Of a stretch of DNA of 64,000 nt, positions 52,901 through 56,708 are shown piece by piece. Both the position numbers and the translations under genes were made by a program. How positions within the stretch are numbered: position 1 is the stretch's first letter; the number at the start of each line of letters is the position of its first letter. Under the pieces are notes generated by a model, which searched no databases, was not told the DNA's origin, and worked only from the letters and a program-made list of their open reading frames with translations. Origin of the DNA: Owenia fusiformis (lineage: Eukaryota; Annelida; Polychaeta; Sabellida; Oweniidae); assembly GCA_903813345.2 (NCBI GenBank), contig CAIIXF020000012.1, positions 21,092,184 through 21,156,183 on the forward strand. The letters are read 5' to 3'.

Positions 52901-55649
52901 TCCATCCGTCCGTCAACATTGGCCGCACAAATTAAAGCTGCTATTCGGATTAAAATCCACATTCATTTTATGCATATCCATAATGCCTATTTGTCCTATC
53001 ATCGCCATTTCCCAAGTTCGCCCGGTTTCTGCAAAATTGCCGATTTTGACATCAAAAAGTCAAATGAATTGACTAACTGAACATTTGACTAATTGAAACT
53101 GATAGGCCCGGTTTCCGGGAAATTGCTGATTTTGACGTCAAAAAGTCTAATTGTCTGTAAATACTATACACTTTGTTGAAGTAGAGCTTTCAATTAACTT
53201 GTAGTAGTTGCTGTATATGCAAGTTATGTTCTCTGAAGATTTCAAAGCTCTTGAAATTACAGTTTTTCGTGTTTACTCTATAAAATTTGACAAAAAAAGT
53301 AGGATTTTGTCATTTTCAGGGAACTTTCTCATAAAGTCAATCATCATTGGCTGCACAAATTAAAACTGCTATTCGTATTGAGTCATATTCACATTCATTT
53401 TATGCATATCCATAATGCCTGTTTGACCTATCATCGCCATTTCTCAAGTTTGCCCGGTTTCTGCGAAATTGCCGATTTTGACATCAAAAAGTCAAATGAA
53501 TTGACTAACTGAACATTTGACTAATTGAAACTGATAGGCAAATCTGACTGATTTGAGAAACTGAGTACTGAGTAACTAAATAATCAATTTGAAAAATCAA
53601 CTTTTTGGATGTAAATTTTGGTCACCTTAATCACAAAAGACCTAATGAGCTCTGAATAAGTAAAATGTTCAAGGTCAAAGGTCCTCAAACTAGGTCACAA
53701 ACTGTGCTATCTAGGTTTCTCAAAGTTCAAAATCAATAATTTTGTTTGAAAATCAGGATATACATTCCTCCGAAGGTGTGTGAGCACAGGACCGTGGGTC
53801 TTTTATTCCATTATGTCGTCTGTAAAGACTTGTCTACGCGTTTCCATATGAACTGTTTGACGAATCAATTCTCACTTTTCAGCTTGTCTACAGGTTTCCA
53901 GCCAAACCATTTGAGGGATTCATCTGAAATTTTCAGGGATGTTTCTACATATCAACGTCAAGAACTGATTAGTTTTTGGGCATTCTGGGTAAATCTTAAG
54001 GTGGCCATTTTGGATTTTCCGTCCTAAAATCTTCACTTTCAAGACTTGTCTACAGGTTTCCAGCCAAACAATTTGAGGGATTCATCTGAAATTTTCAGGG
54101 ATGTTTCTACATATCAACGTCAAGAACTGATTAGTTTTTGGGCATTCTGGGTAAATCTTAAGGTGGCCATTTTGGATTTTCCGTCCTAAAATCTTCACTT
54201 TCAAGACTTGTTTACAGGTTTCCAGCCAAACCATTTGAGGGATTCATCTGAAATTTTCAGGGATGTTTCTACATATCAACGTTAAGAACTGATTAGTTTT
54301 TGGGCATTCTGGGTAAATCTTAAGGTGGCCATTTTGGATTTTCCGTCCTAAAATCTTCACTTTCAAGACTTGTCTACAGGTTTTCAGCCAAACCATTTGA
54401 GGGATTCATCTGAAATTTTCAGGGATGTTTCTACATATCAACGTCAAGAACTGATTAGTTTTTGGGCATTCTGGGTAAATCTTAAGGTGGCCAATTTGGA
54501 TTTTCCGTCCTAAAATCTTCACTTTCAAGACTTGTCTACAGGTTTCCAGCCAAACCATTTGAGGGATTCATCTGAAATTTTCAGGGATGTTTCTACATAT
54601 CAACGTCAAGAACTGATTAGTTTTTGGGCATTCTGGGTAAATCTTAAGGTGGCCATTTTGGATTTTCCGTCCTAAAATCTTCACTTTCAAGACTTGTCTA
54701 CAGGTTTCCAGCCAAACCATTTGAGGGATTCATCTGAAATTTTCAGGGATGTTTCTACATATCAACGTCAAGAACTGATTAGTTTTTGGGCATTCTGGGT
54801 AAATCTTAAGGTGGCCATTTTGGATTTTCCGTCCTAAAATTTTCACTTTCAAGACTTGTCTACAGGTTTCCAGCCAAACCATTTGAGGGATTCATCTGAA
54901 ATTTTCAGGGATGTTTCTACATATCAACGTCAAGAACTGATTAGTTTTTGGGCATTCTGGGTAAATTTTAAGGTGGCCATTTTGGATTTTCCATCCTAAA
55001 ATCTTTACTTTCAAGACTTGTCTACAGGTTTCCAGCCAAACCTTTTGAGGGATTCATCTGAAATTTTCAGGGATGTTTCTACATATCAACGTCAAGAACT
55101 GATTAGTTTTTGGGCATTCTGGTTAAATTTTAAGGTGGCCATTTTGGATTTTCTGTCATAAAATCTTCACTTTCAAGACTTGTCTACAGATTTTCAGACA
55201 AACCATTTGAGGGATTCATCTGAAATTTTCAGGGATGTTTCTACATATCAACGTCAAGAACTGATTAGTTTTTGGGCATTCTGGGTAAATCTTAAGGTGG
55301 CCATTTTGGATTTTCCGTCCTAAAATCTTCACTTTCAAGACTTGTCTACAGGTTTCCAGCCAAACCGTTCAAATTTTTTACATATGTTACACAGTGATAG
55401 GTTCTAGAGCTGATTAACTTTTCTGCGGCCATCTTGCTTTCTTGGTCAACAAGACCACAATGCTGTGTTTTAGGCACGATATTGTTCACGTCTGTGCCTT
55501 GTTAAGATTAAATAGTGGAGGGATTTGTAAAATGAGTTCATTATTATTAATATAGACCTTCTATATTCCAGGAGTTAATGCAGCTTCAGAGGTCATCATC
55601 ACAAATAAATTCTAGATCATCGTCAAGAAGTTCAAACCCTATGAGGTAG
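10796..55649 (+). CDS. Coiled-coil protein gene, 3' part (12 exons)
   Basis: This gene model was assembled by eye from GT-AG exons with matching phases: 10796-10932, 11144-11269, 14573-14778, 18137-18236, 24871-24975, 27555-27638, 34649-34698, 39441-39625, 42479-42584, 44623-44796, 49599-49760 and 55572-55649. Together they encode about 500 residues rich in Glu, Lys, Arg, Gln and Leu with heptad spacing, so the product should be a long dimeric coiled coil. A Ser/Pro linker with SPRK, SPIK and SPLHK motifs interrupts it early, and a Ser-rich stretch interrupts it near the end. No enzymatic domain is visible. The first exon is entered in phase 1, so the N-terminus is missing. Introns range from 211 bp to 7.0 kb and are packed with transposons. 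The only phase conflict is between the seventh and eighth exons. A centrosomal or ciliary role would fit the composition, but I do not recognise the family. Confidence 0.8.
11144..11269 (+). CDS. Exon 2, coiled coil
   Basis: This exon has 42 codons, phase 0 at both ends, acceptor tttattcttccag and donor GAG|gtgtgc. The peptide starts ELEESRQQKRQALQEKMAAI and ends HEMKDSLREKE. It is strongly charged, contains no proline or glycine pair, and shows heptad-like Leu/Met/Ile spacing typical of a coiled coil. Only 211 bp separate it from the previous exon, the shortest intron in the gene. Confidence 0.85.
12852..12925 (+). promoter_or_regulatory. NRF1-like promoter region
   Basis: GCGCATGCGC at about 12854-12863 is a perfect NRF1-type palindrome. 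A TATTTAAG TATA-like element and a second GCGCATGCG follow before the ATG at 12926. A third GCGCATGCGC lies at about 13091. The spacing and GC content stand out from the AT-rich surroundings. Confidence 0.5.
12926..13054 (+). CDS. Candidate first exon with signal peptide
   Basis: The exon has 43 codons from an ATG in context ACAAATGG to the donor AGG|gtatgt. It starts MASFKILLVALCLYIYVFSV, a clear hydrophobic signal peptide ending in VNA, followed by an acidic run (NSSDDDDNDDDDSRPEVF). It leaves in phase 0. The downstream exon is not identified. It could join exon 3 of the coiled-coil gene in frame, but a secreted protein start on that coil makes little sense. It lies in a transposon insert, so it may be a captured or repeat-born exon. 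Confidence 0.45.
13110..13275. repeat. About 80-bp tandem duplication
   Basis: The words ACTGCAGAATACCA, AGTTCGAATAGAAAA, GAAAGATCGAATAAGAAAA and TTCACAGGTTC appear in the same order twice. The two copies are diverged. Confidence 0.75.
14573..14778 (+). CDS. Exon 3, coiled coil then SP linker
   Basis: The exon has 206 nt, enters in phase 0 (tttcctag|ATG) and leaves in phase 2 (AGTAG|gtgagt). It starts MKEQDIERLRETIRDQDAKI, continues as coiled coil through VQELNEECRKNASILG, then reaches ISPRKVSIS, where the coil ends and a Ser/Pro region begins. The upstream TIR transposon (11525-14523) ends only 49 bp before this exon, so the acceptor and its branch site must lie in or next to transposon sequence. 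Confidence 0.87.
15074..15129. repeat. 28-bp tandem duplication
   Basis: AATATTTGTCAAAGTTAGAG plus CTAAATAA occurs back to back, starting at 15074 and 15102. Confidence 0.85.
15343..15391 (+). repeat. Left part of splice-acceptor minisatellite
   Basis: TTTGTTTCAGTTACCATAGA, then GACACAGATAGAGATTTCTC, is one unit of the array at 17920-18165. Family A element A1 separates it from the rest of the array. Confidence 0.7.
15392..17913 (+). mobile_element. Family A element A1 (nested B1 inside)
   Basis: It begins ATGTCCCCATCACATAGTGT and ends GGTGGGGACATGTTGTACAC, like copy A2 at 47549-47926. The interior repeats a roughly 160-bp unit with GGTGGCCATTTTGGATTTTC and TTTCAGGGATGATTCTTTGT. Family B element B1 is inserted at 15960-16632. 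There is no ORF, and the element class is unclear. Confidence 0.65.
15960..16632 (+). mobile_element. Family B element B1
   Basis: It begins ATGTCACCACCAAAAAGTGG and ends GGTGACATTTTGTCATGTTA then ATGCCTTGT. The interior consists of imperfect repeats of 'tgaccttcaatgacctt', 'aaggtcaaaa' and 'cttgcttcaaattgacca'. Other copies lie at 30513-31199, 39980-40145, 41816-42364 and 48560-48896. It is non-coding and non-autonomous. Confidence 0.7.
17920..18165 (+). repeat. Splice-acceptor minisatellite
   Basis: Five or six diverged copies of a unit of about 40 bp, TCTGTTTTATTTCAGTTACC followed by ATAGAGACACAGATAGTGAT, lead up to exon 4. The last copy supplies the real acceptor at 18136 and the first coding bases. 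Several upstream copies keep the pyrimidine tract and CAG. Confidence 0.75.
18137..18236 (+). CDS. Exon 4, basic Ser/Pro linker
   Basis: The exon has 100 nt, enters in phase 2 (tttgtttcag|T) and leaves in phase 0 (TTG|gtatgt). It encodes YHRDTDSDSPIKSSMKSPL followed by HKRRLSGTPAAQAL. The SPIK and SPLHK motifs and RRLS resemble CDK and basophilic-kinase sites, so this may be a phosphoregulated hinge between coiled-coil segments (inference). Its acceptor and first ~25 nt belong to a minisatellite unit repeated several times just upstream, which offers decoy acceptors. Confidence 0.75.
18370..19541 (-). pseudogene. LINE C-terminal region (3' part)
   Basis: On the minus strand, frames at 19541-19121 read KYLGCIFNNN, then LFDSLIEPILMYISGIWYSK, HLSFLICLLGVKKSTA and GEQGHYPLKI. 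This is the post-palm region of a non-LTR reverse transcriptase. The frame at 19004-18543 continues with the C-terminal tail, including CSECGVIEDELHFITSC, a Cys/His motif. The 3' end runs to a TATATATA tract near 18350. Together with 22977-23285 this is one 5'-truncated LINE, interrupted by the element at 19542-22972. Frames are broken, so it is inactive. Confidence 0.75.
19542..22972 (+). mobile_element. 3.4-kb TIR transposon inserted in the LINE
   Basis: The termini CACCCATTCTCAATAAGAAT and its complement (ATTCTTATTGAGAATGGGTG) are perfect inverted repeats. Both ends are flanked by TATA (19538-19541 and 22973-22976). Removing the element rejoins the LINE in frame (...VNHY then KYLG...), which proves the boundaries. 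TACGTTAC/TACGTGAC-type motifs recur along the element. It carries remnants of a coding region, described separately. The superfamily is not identified. Confidence 0.85.
20710..21800 (+). pseudogene. Degraded ORF of the 3.4-kb transposon
   Basis: An ATG at 20710 opens MGKHPAEIQKDYRDRKNAPK, resembling the 'PAERQ..YR.R' start I recall from several invertebrate transposon proteins. The frame breaks at 20788. Protein-like sequence in shifting frames follows, such as IPKDFTEAEKNRTKGPSTPK near 21160. At 21602-21793 an open segment reads GDKELHLGDFFSLQFT and then YYFLRKEESPMVSRMLRYLA, a likely C-terminal domain. The order suggests one gene decayed by frameshifts. I cannot point to catalytic residues, and the family link is from memory only. 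Confidence 0.4.
22977..23285 (-). pseudogene. LINE reverse transcriptase palm (5' part)
   Basis: The minus-strand frame 23280-23095 reads QGSVHCTYLFNHFLDDLSDY and contains LLWADDLILLS, the catalytic xADD box of non-LTR reverse transcriptases. The frame 23126-22977 continues FCKRYHLIVNTLKTKSLIFN up to NHY. The LINE is truncated at its 5' end near 23285, as is usual for these elements. It belongs with 18370-19541. Confidence 0.8.
23339..24821. mobile_element. Family F fold-back element (with nested G1)
   Basis: The left end AAAGGATTGGTATCGATATG and right end CATATCAATACCTATCCTTT are inverted, and long inverted arms (ctcttaaaccagtcat and ggtttaagagaaaaac) continue inward. Sister copies lie at 34993-35730 and 43475-44258. 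Family G element G1 interrupts the left arm. Non-coding. Confidence 0.75.
23440..24233 (+). mobile_element. Family G element G1
   Basis: It starts TTTTTGGCTCACACAGTGAG, followed by a CCGTTGGTCCGTCCG run, and ends GTGAGCACAGGACCGTGGGT. Comparison with the uninterrupted family F copy at 34993-35730 places the insertion after aatggtc. The second copy is G2 at 52826-53803. Non-coding. Confidence 0.7.
24871..24975 (+). CDS. Exon 5, coiled coil
   Basis: This exon has 35 codons, phase 0 at both ends, acceptor tttgtttttag and donor AAG|gtaaga (strong). The peptide starts INVKATSQELRKFVTELRDE and continues IDALKHAVQHGTKDK. It restarts the coiled coil after the Ser/Pro linker. The fold-back element at 23339-24821 ends about 50 bp before it. 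Confidence 0.87.
25338..26117. mobile_element. TACCGTATTCTC MITE cluster
   Basis: The left end TACCGTATTCTCTGTAATTA with GCGCCC and right end TTACAGAGAATACGGTA are inverted. An additional right-type end, GAGAATACGGTA, lies at about 25532-25543, so two overlapping or nested copies are present. The terminal motif is widespread among animal MITEs. A ctgcgcag-containing segment with a short frame (MDYLETILAWYGVG, near 25846) is inside. Confidence 0.6.
26345..26751. repeat. Fold-back element with ~60-bp arms
   Basis: GGAATAGCCTGACAATGG, then GTCAGATACCGTTGTCACAA and ATGGCAGACAT, on the left is repeated in inverted orientation on the right, ending GTCAGGCTATTCC. The arms differ at a few positions. 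Non-coding. Confidence 0.75.
27555..27638 (+). CDS. Exon 6, coiled coil
   Basis: This exon has 28 codons, phase 0 at both ends, acceptor tggattacag and donor CAG|gtaaca. It encodes GLDIDAMKEKWQEAKMRDME followed by ELKQRLVQ, a continuous amphipathic charged helix. It sits between two large repeat clusters and has no homology to either that I can see. Confidence 0.86.
28297..28938. mobile_element. CAGGGTGTCCC fold-back element
   Basis: CAGGGTGTCCCGAAAGTATG and CATACTTTCGGGACACCCTG are perfect inverted ends, flanked by TATA on both sides. The arms stay inverted for hundreds of bases (ttttacaccaaatcaatag against actagtaatgtggtgtaaaa), so the whole 642 bp could fold on itself. It resembles Tc/mariner-type non-autonomous elements. 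Confidence 0.8.
28962..29445. mobile_element. GC-rich PIF/Harbinger-like MITE
   Basis: The inverted ends TGGCCTAGTCACATAGCCCG... and ...CGGGCTATGTGACTAGGCCA match over 27 bp. Both flanks are TAA (28959-28961 and 29446-29448), a 3-bp duplication typical of PIF/Harbinger. The 484-bp interior is strikingly GC-rich, with repeated CACCGAGCTC and CCGAGCTCC words, and has no intron-like or coding features. Confidence 0.8.
30513..31199 (+). mobile_element. Family B element B2
   Basis: It has the same ends as B1 (GTCTCCACCAAGAAGTGGTG and GGTGACATTTTGACATGTTA). The interior consists of caatgaccttctcaaggtca and cttgcttcaaattgac units. It contains no coding region. Confidence 0.7.
31200..32900 (+). repeat. 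Diverged family E repeat block
   Basis: Phrases such as 'aaatctgaaatcagaattgaaat', 'gacttccggtttaga', 'ctcgaaaaatcgatatgatgatatcc' and 'caaggtcaaaagctaggtcaaat' recur in this block and at 540-720. It is interrupted by the TIR element at 31547-32156. The CTACCTACTCAG run at 32745-32825 is a microsatellite within it. Confidence 0.6.
31547..32156. mobile_element. TA-flanked TIR element with promoter-like core
   Basis: CAGTGCTGATATAT and ATATATCAGCACTG are inverted ends flanked by TA (31545-31546 and 32157-32158). A related uninterrupted copy of the host repeat at about 32500 (ctgacactacac...) shows the empty site. The core contains CATGCGCA NRF1-like words and AAAATGGCGG, a YY1-like word, just before a CAG|gtaaaa donor at 31980. 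Confidence 0.75.
33640..34119 (+). mobile_element. Family C element C2
   Basis: It begins TTTATCCCACCGAACGAAGT and ends CGGTGGGATTTGCTACTCAG then TGGAGTTGCTG. It is a short copy with three or four diverged internal 'ttcaaaatggccgcc' units. Non-coding. Confidence 0.7.
34649..34698 (+). CDS. Exon 7, short coiled coil
   Basis: The exon has 50 nt, enters in phase 0 (gattcaccttag|GAA) and leaves in phase 2 at AT|gtaagg. It encodes EHASDLNELYNVVKQE. The donor is good, but the next recognisable exon at 39441 must be read in phase 0, so joining them directly puts a stop codon six codons into exon 8. Either a small exon in the 4.7-kb intron is missing from this model or another donor is used. Confidence 0.72.
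34993..35730. mobile_element. Family F fold-back element, intact
   Basis: AAAGGAGCGGTATCGATATT and ATATCAATACCACTCCTTT are inverted ends. The arms include inverted 'aggtctctcaatatt' segments, so the element is essentially one long fold-back. It is the least disturbed of three copies and shows what the copy at 23339-24821 looked like before G1 inserted. Confidence 0.75.
37214..37475 (+). pseudogene. HARBI1-like transposase N-terminal fragment
   Basis: The frame reads FRDRFNPLDSLNDIEMLQRY, then RMPRALLIEVINLFEDEL and HPGVELLWYLLF. This matches the N-terminal region of PIF/Harbinger transposases (R..NPLD...D.E...RYR..R..I). It ends at 37475 after about 87 codons, against some 350 in the family. 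The catalytic DDE domain is gone, so it cannot be active. Confidence 0.8.
38069..38263 (-). CDS. Myb/SANT-like accessory protein, N-terminus
   Basis: This 65-codon minus-strand frame starts MSRARNWTNDEQELLVSLIE. The W..DE...L..LI pattern is that of the Myb/SANT-like (trihelix) domain encoded by the second gene of PIF/Harbinger elements, which helps the transposase reach DNA and the nucleus. Only the first half of the domain is followed by recognisable residues (SCWARVAEKISSLG). The rest is missing, so it is partial or spliced. Confidence 0.75.
   Translation of the reverse strand: MSRARNWTNDEQELLVSLIEKDANILLAPLSCQITIQSQDSCWARVAEKISSLGVEMRTRKNVM
39441..39625 (+). CDS. Exon 8, coiled coil
   Basis: The exon has 185 nt, the only open frame enters in phase 0 (ctgtacatag|GAG), and it leaves in phase 2 at CAAAA|gtaaat. 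The peptide starts EHTEELTTFHKLQTNDKNLE, passes through RDKELRDIQDNMASWKEE and ends LARKFEEELNRELQ. The absence of helix breakers and the steady heptads make it the best coiled coil of the set. The frame continues correctly into exon 9 (AA+A = Lys). Confidence 0.87.
39980..40145 (+). mobile_element. Family B element B3, short
   Basis: It keeps only the two ends of the family (ATGTCACCAACAAAAGTGCT and GGTGGTGACATTTTGCATGT then TAATGCCTTGTTG). It is an internally deleted copy. Confidence 0.6.
40455..40945. mobile_element. GGATATCCTATGATTT fold-back element
   Basis: The left part (ggatatcctatgatt ... atcataggatgttcta) is an inverted repeat over about 150 bp. A related copy lies at 58560-58725. 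Between tcccatagttcac and aactatgggata the element continues and includes the perfect hairpin at 40815-40873. Non-coding. Confidence 0.65.
40815..40873. repeat. Perfect 26-bp-stem hairpin
   Basis: TGGAAAAAAGTGATATCTGT plus GGAATA pairs completely with the following TATTCCACAGATATCACTTT plus TTTCCA across a 7-nt loop (TTCTCCG). Confidence 0.9.
41420..41720 (+). mobile_element. Family A internal unit, isolated
   Basis: Two diverged copies of the roughly 160-bp family A unit are recognisable from TTTCAGGGATGTTTCTTTGT and GGCCATTTTGGATTTTCCAG. Neither end of family A is present. Confidence 0.55.
41816..42364 (+). mobile_element. Family B element B4
   Basis: It begins ATGTCACCATCAAAAAGTGG and ends GGTGGTAACATTTTGTCATG then TTAATGCCTTG. 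It has the same internal units as B1 and B2, with several lost. Confidence 0.7.
42479..42584 (+). CDS. Exon 9, basic coiled coil
   Basis: The exon has 106 nt, enters in phase 2 (attttaag|A) and leaves in phase 0 (TCC|gtatgt). It encodes RLKERKKVDREMDRRTKDQA followed by MEIDELKSEVLRLSS. The basic first half gives way to an acidic amphipathic helix, and the Ser-Ser end leads into the Ser-rich exon 10. Confidence 0.86.
43475..44258. mobile_element. Family F fold-back element, third copy
   Basis: It starts AAAGGATAGGTATTGATATG and carries the same inverted arms (ctcttaaaccaattatt and actggtttaagag). Its right end is degraded. A local duplication of 'ttatagttatacaaaggaaa' lies near 43790-43830. 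Confidence 0.65.
44623..44796 (+). CDS. Exon 10, Ser-rich linker and helix
   Basis: This exon has 58 codons, phase 0 at both ends, acceptor ttggattttcag and donor TTA|gtgagt. It starts SASSSVSSPSTSLADDSSTI, a low-complexity Ser-rich linker, continues with a basic helix LLRHLQGRVRLLRTENTSLK, and ends in another Ser/Thr/Asn-rich stretch. The frame stays open past the donor to about 44868, but the added residues (YPLFYTFHLC) are unlike the protein. Confidence 0.85.
44965..45832. mobile_element. AGAGAG-TIR element, copy 1
   Basis: AGAGAGATTTCTCACATA and its complement at the right end (TATGTGCGAAATCTCTCT) are inverted, with AAT flanking both sides (44962-44964 and 45833-45835). Inside lies a second TIR pair, ACAAGGTGTTTCATGATG and TATGAAACACCCTGT, at about 45028-45258. 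Copy 2 at 56709-57816 has the same nested arrangement. Confidence 0.75.
46370..46690. repeat. GC-rich structured segment with tandem units
   Basis: GGTAGCTGCTCGAGGCACTG, followed by TACTACC, occurs three times with small changes (46379, 46447 and 46491 approximately). After them, GATAACGGGATAAGATAG and CTATCTTTGGATCGCAGTTA form an imperfect hairpin. I recognise no RNA family, and the segment stands out from its AT-rich surroundings. Confidence 0.5.
46985..47260 (-). pseudogene. LINE 3' fragment, second copy
   Basis: The sequence 'ttagcacgtgttccttccac' through 'tttgaaatgatttattacc' matches 4300-4385, and 'agagagcttcgtctccactct' matches 3375-3400. It is a shortened copy of the same LINE tail. 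No ORF remains. Confidence 0.6.
47549..47926 (+). mobile_element. Family A element A2, compact
   Basis: It begins ATGTCCCCACCACATAGTGT, then GGGGCCATATTGTCGGCC and a CCGTCTGTCCGTCC run. It ends GGTGGGGACACTTTGTACAC. One internal unit of about 160 bp is present, against several in A1. Confidence 0.7.
48288..48896 (+). mobile_element. Family B fragments B6 and B5
   Basis: A right-end fragment (48288-48474) ends GGTGGTGACATTTTGTCATG. A fuller copy (48560-48896) starts ATGTCACCACCAAAAGTGGT. Both are non-coding. Confidence 0.6.
48897..49170. repeat. ATTCAATACTTTCCATT tandem repeat
   Basis: An irregular array of TTCAATACTTTCCAT and TTGATTCTCATATATACAAT words runs across 48897-49170 and resumes at 49540-49590, right before exon 11. 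The roughly 360 bp between are unrelated and look inserted. Confidence 0.7.
49599..49760 (+). CDS. Exon 11, coiled coil
   Basis: This exon has 54 codons and phase 0 at both ends, with acceptor at gtagcag (49596 is an equally good in-frame start, adding one Gln) and donor AAG|gttagt. The peptide runs HYNDSTTKNMEMRVSQAELR, then ASQAEERADRNQLLL and ends MSKLQNALTTQTK. A strong internal donor, CGG|gtaagc after 49637, is also in phase 0, so a shorter in-frame splice form is possible. The acceptor abuts a short tandem repeat of ATACTTTCCATT type. Confidence 0.86.
50107..51618 (+). mobile_element. Family C element C3 with expanded satellite
   Basis: It begins TTATCCCATCGAACGAAGTT, then CGGAGGGATATAGGGAACGC, and ends TTCGATGGGATTCGCTACGC. 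It includes a CCGTCCGTACGTACG microsatellite (50150-50260) and seven tandem units of 135-154 bp (50495-51530). Confidence 0.7.
50495..51530. repeat. Seven-copy satellite, 135-154-bp unit
   Basis: Each unit contains AAAAGTAGTGGAGCGATTTT, GTTCATATTTGGTATGTGAA, TACTATAAGCATGGCACACT and a palindromic GGCGGCCATTTTGAAAAATG block. The spacing of GCGATTTTGTTC is 154, 146, 135, 147, 135 and 136 bp, with the variation in the GCCATTTTGAAAA block. ORFs on both strands here are by-products of the repeat. Confidence 0.88.
52826..53803 (+). mobile_element. Family G element G2
   Basis: It begins TTTTGGCTCACACAGTGAGC with a CCGTCCGTTCGTCCG run and ends GTGAGCACAGGACCGTGGGT. A segment of about 430 bp (from GGCCGCACAAATTAAAGCTG) is repeated internally, starting again near 53347. 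Non-coding. Confidence 0.7.
53883..55367. repeat. 162-bp satellite, about nine copies
   Basis: CTTCACTTTCAAGACTTGTC recurs at exactly 162-bp spacing (54031, 54193, 54355 and on to 55327), and units differ by only a few bases. The unit is the internal unit of family A (GGTGGCCATTTTGGATTTTC, TTTCAGGGATGTTTCTACAT). Short ORFs across it are incidental. Confidence 0.93.
55572..55649 (+). CDS. Exon 12, probable terminal coding exon
   Basis: It enters in phase 0 (tatattccag|GAG) and encodes ELMQLQRSSSQINSRSSSRS followed by SNPMR and an in-frame TAG at 55647-55649. The Ser/Arg-rich tail is a plausible C-terminus. A weak donor (ATGAG|gtagtt after 55645) overlaps the stop codon and would join in frame to an open exon at 57200, but that exon lies in a transposon. 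I therefore prefer the stop here. A 28-30-bp minisatellite begins about 130 bp downstream. Confidence 0.75.
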   Translation, partial: ELMQLQRSSSQINSRSSSRSSNPMR

Positions 55650-55769
55650 TTGACATTCTGCAAGTTTTGACCATGTCAGTTAGTTGCCAATCAGCACCAT
55701 ATATACAAATCTTTGGATTGTCAGTCATTAGACTATGTTATAATGTACAAAATGCTGGTTCATTCAATT

Positions 55770-56705
55770 GAATGGACAATATGATGATGCTAACAGTGAA
55801 ATGTACAATATGTTTAAGATAACAATGGCATGCACAATATGTTTAAGCTAACAATGGCATGCACAATATGTTTAAGCTAACAATGGAATGCACAATATTA
55901 TTATGCAAACCATGGCATGTACAATATGTTTAAGATAACAATGGCATGCACAATATGTTGGTTCAACCAATGGAATGCACAATATTATGATGCAAACAAT
56001 GGCATGTACAATATGTTTAAGATAACAATGGAATGTACAATATGTTGGTTCAATCAATGGAATGCACAATATTATGATGCAAACAATGGCATGTACAATA
56101 TGTTTAAGATAACAATGGCATGCACAATATGTTTAAGCTAACAATGGAATGTACAATATGTTGGTTCAATCAATGGAATGCACAATATTATGATGCAAAC
56201 AATGGCATGTACAATATGTTTAAGATAACAATGGAATGTACAATATGTTGGTTCAATCAATGGAATGCACAATATTATGATGCAAACAATGGCATGTACA
56301 ATATGTTTAAGATAAGAATGGAATGCACAATATGTTTAAGTTAACAATGGAATGTACAATATGTTGGTTCAATCAATGGAATGCACAATATTATAATGCA
56401 AACAATGGCATGTACAATATGTTTAAGATAACAATGGAATGCACAATATGTTTAAGCTAACAATGGAATGTACAATATATTGGTACAAATGGTGGAATGC
56501 ACAATATGTTGATGCAAACCATGGCATGTACAATATGTTTAAGATAACAATGGAATGCACAATATGTTTAAGCTAACAATGGAATGTACAATATATTGGT
56601 ACAAATGATGGAATGCATAATATGTTGATGCAAACCATGGCATGTACAATATGTTTGTGCAAATAATGTAATGTTCAATATGTTGAAGCTAACAGTGAAA
56701 TGTAA
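55770..56705. repeat. 28-30-bp minisatellite, left block
   Basis: The unit is AACAATGGAATGTACAATAT followed by GTTTAAGAT or GTTGGTTCA variants. Three-unit groups (TTTAAGAT, TTGGTTCAAT and TTATGATGCA types) repeat as a higher-order pattern. The array continues at 57820-58370 across an inserted transposon. Confidence 0.9.
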
Positions 56706-56708
56706 AAT

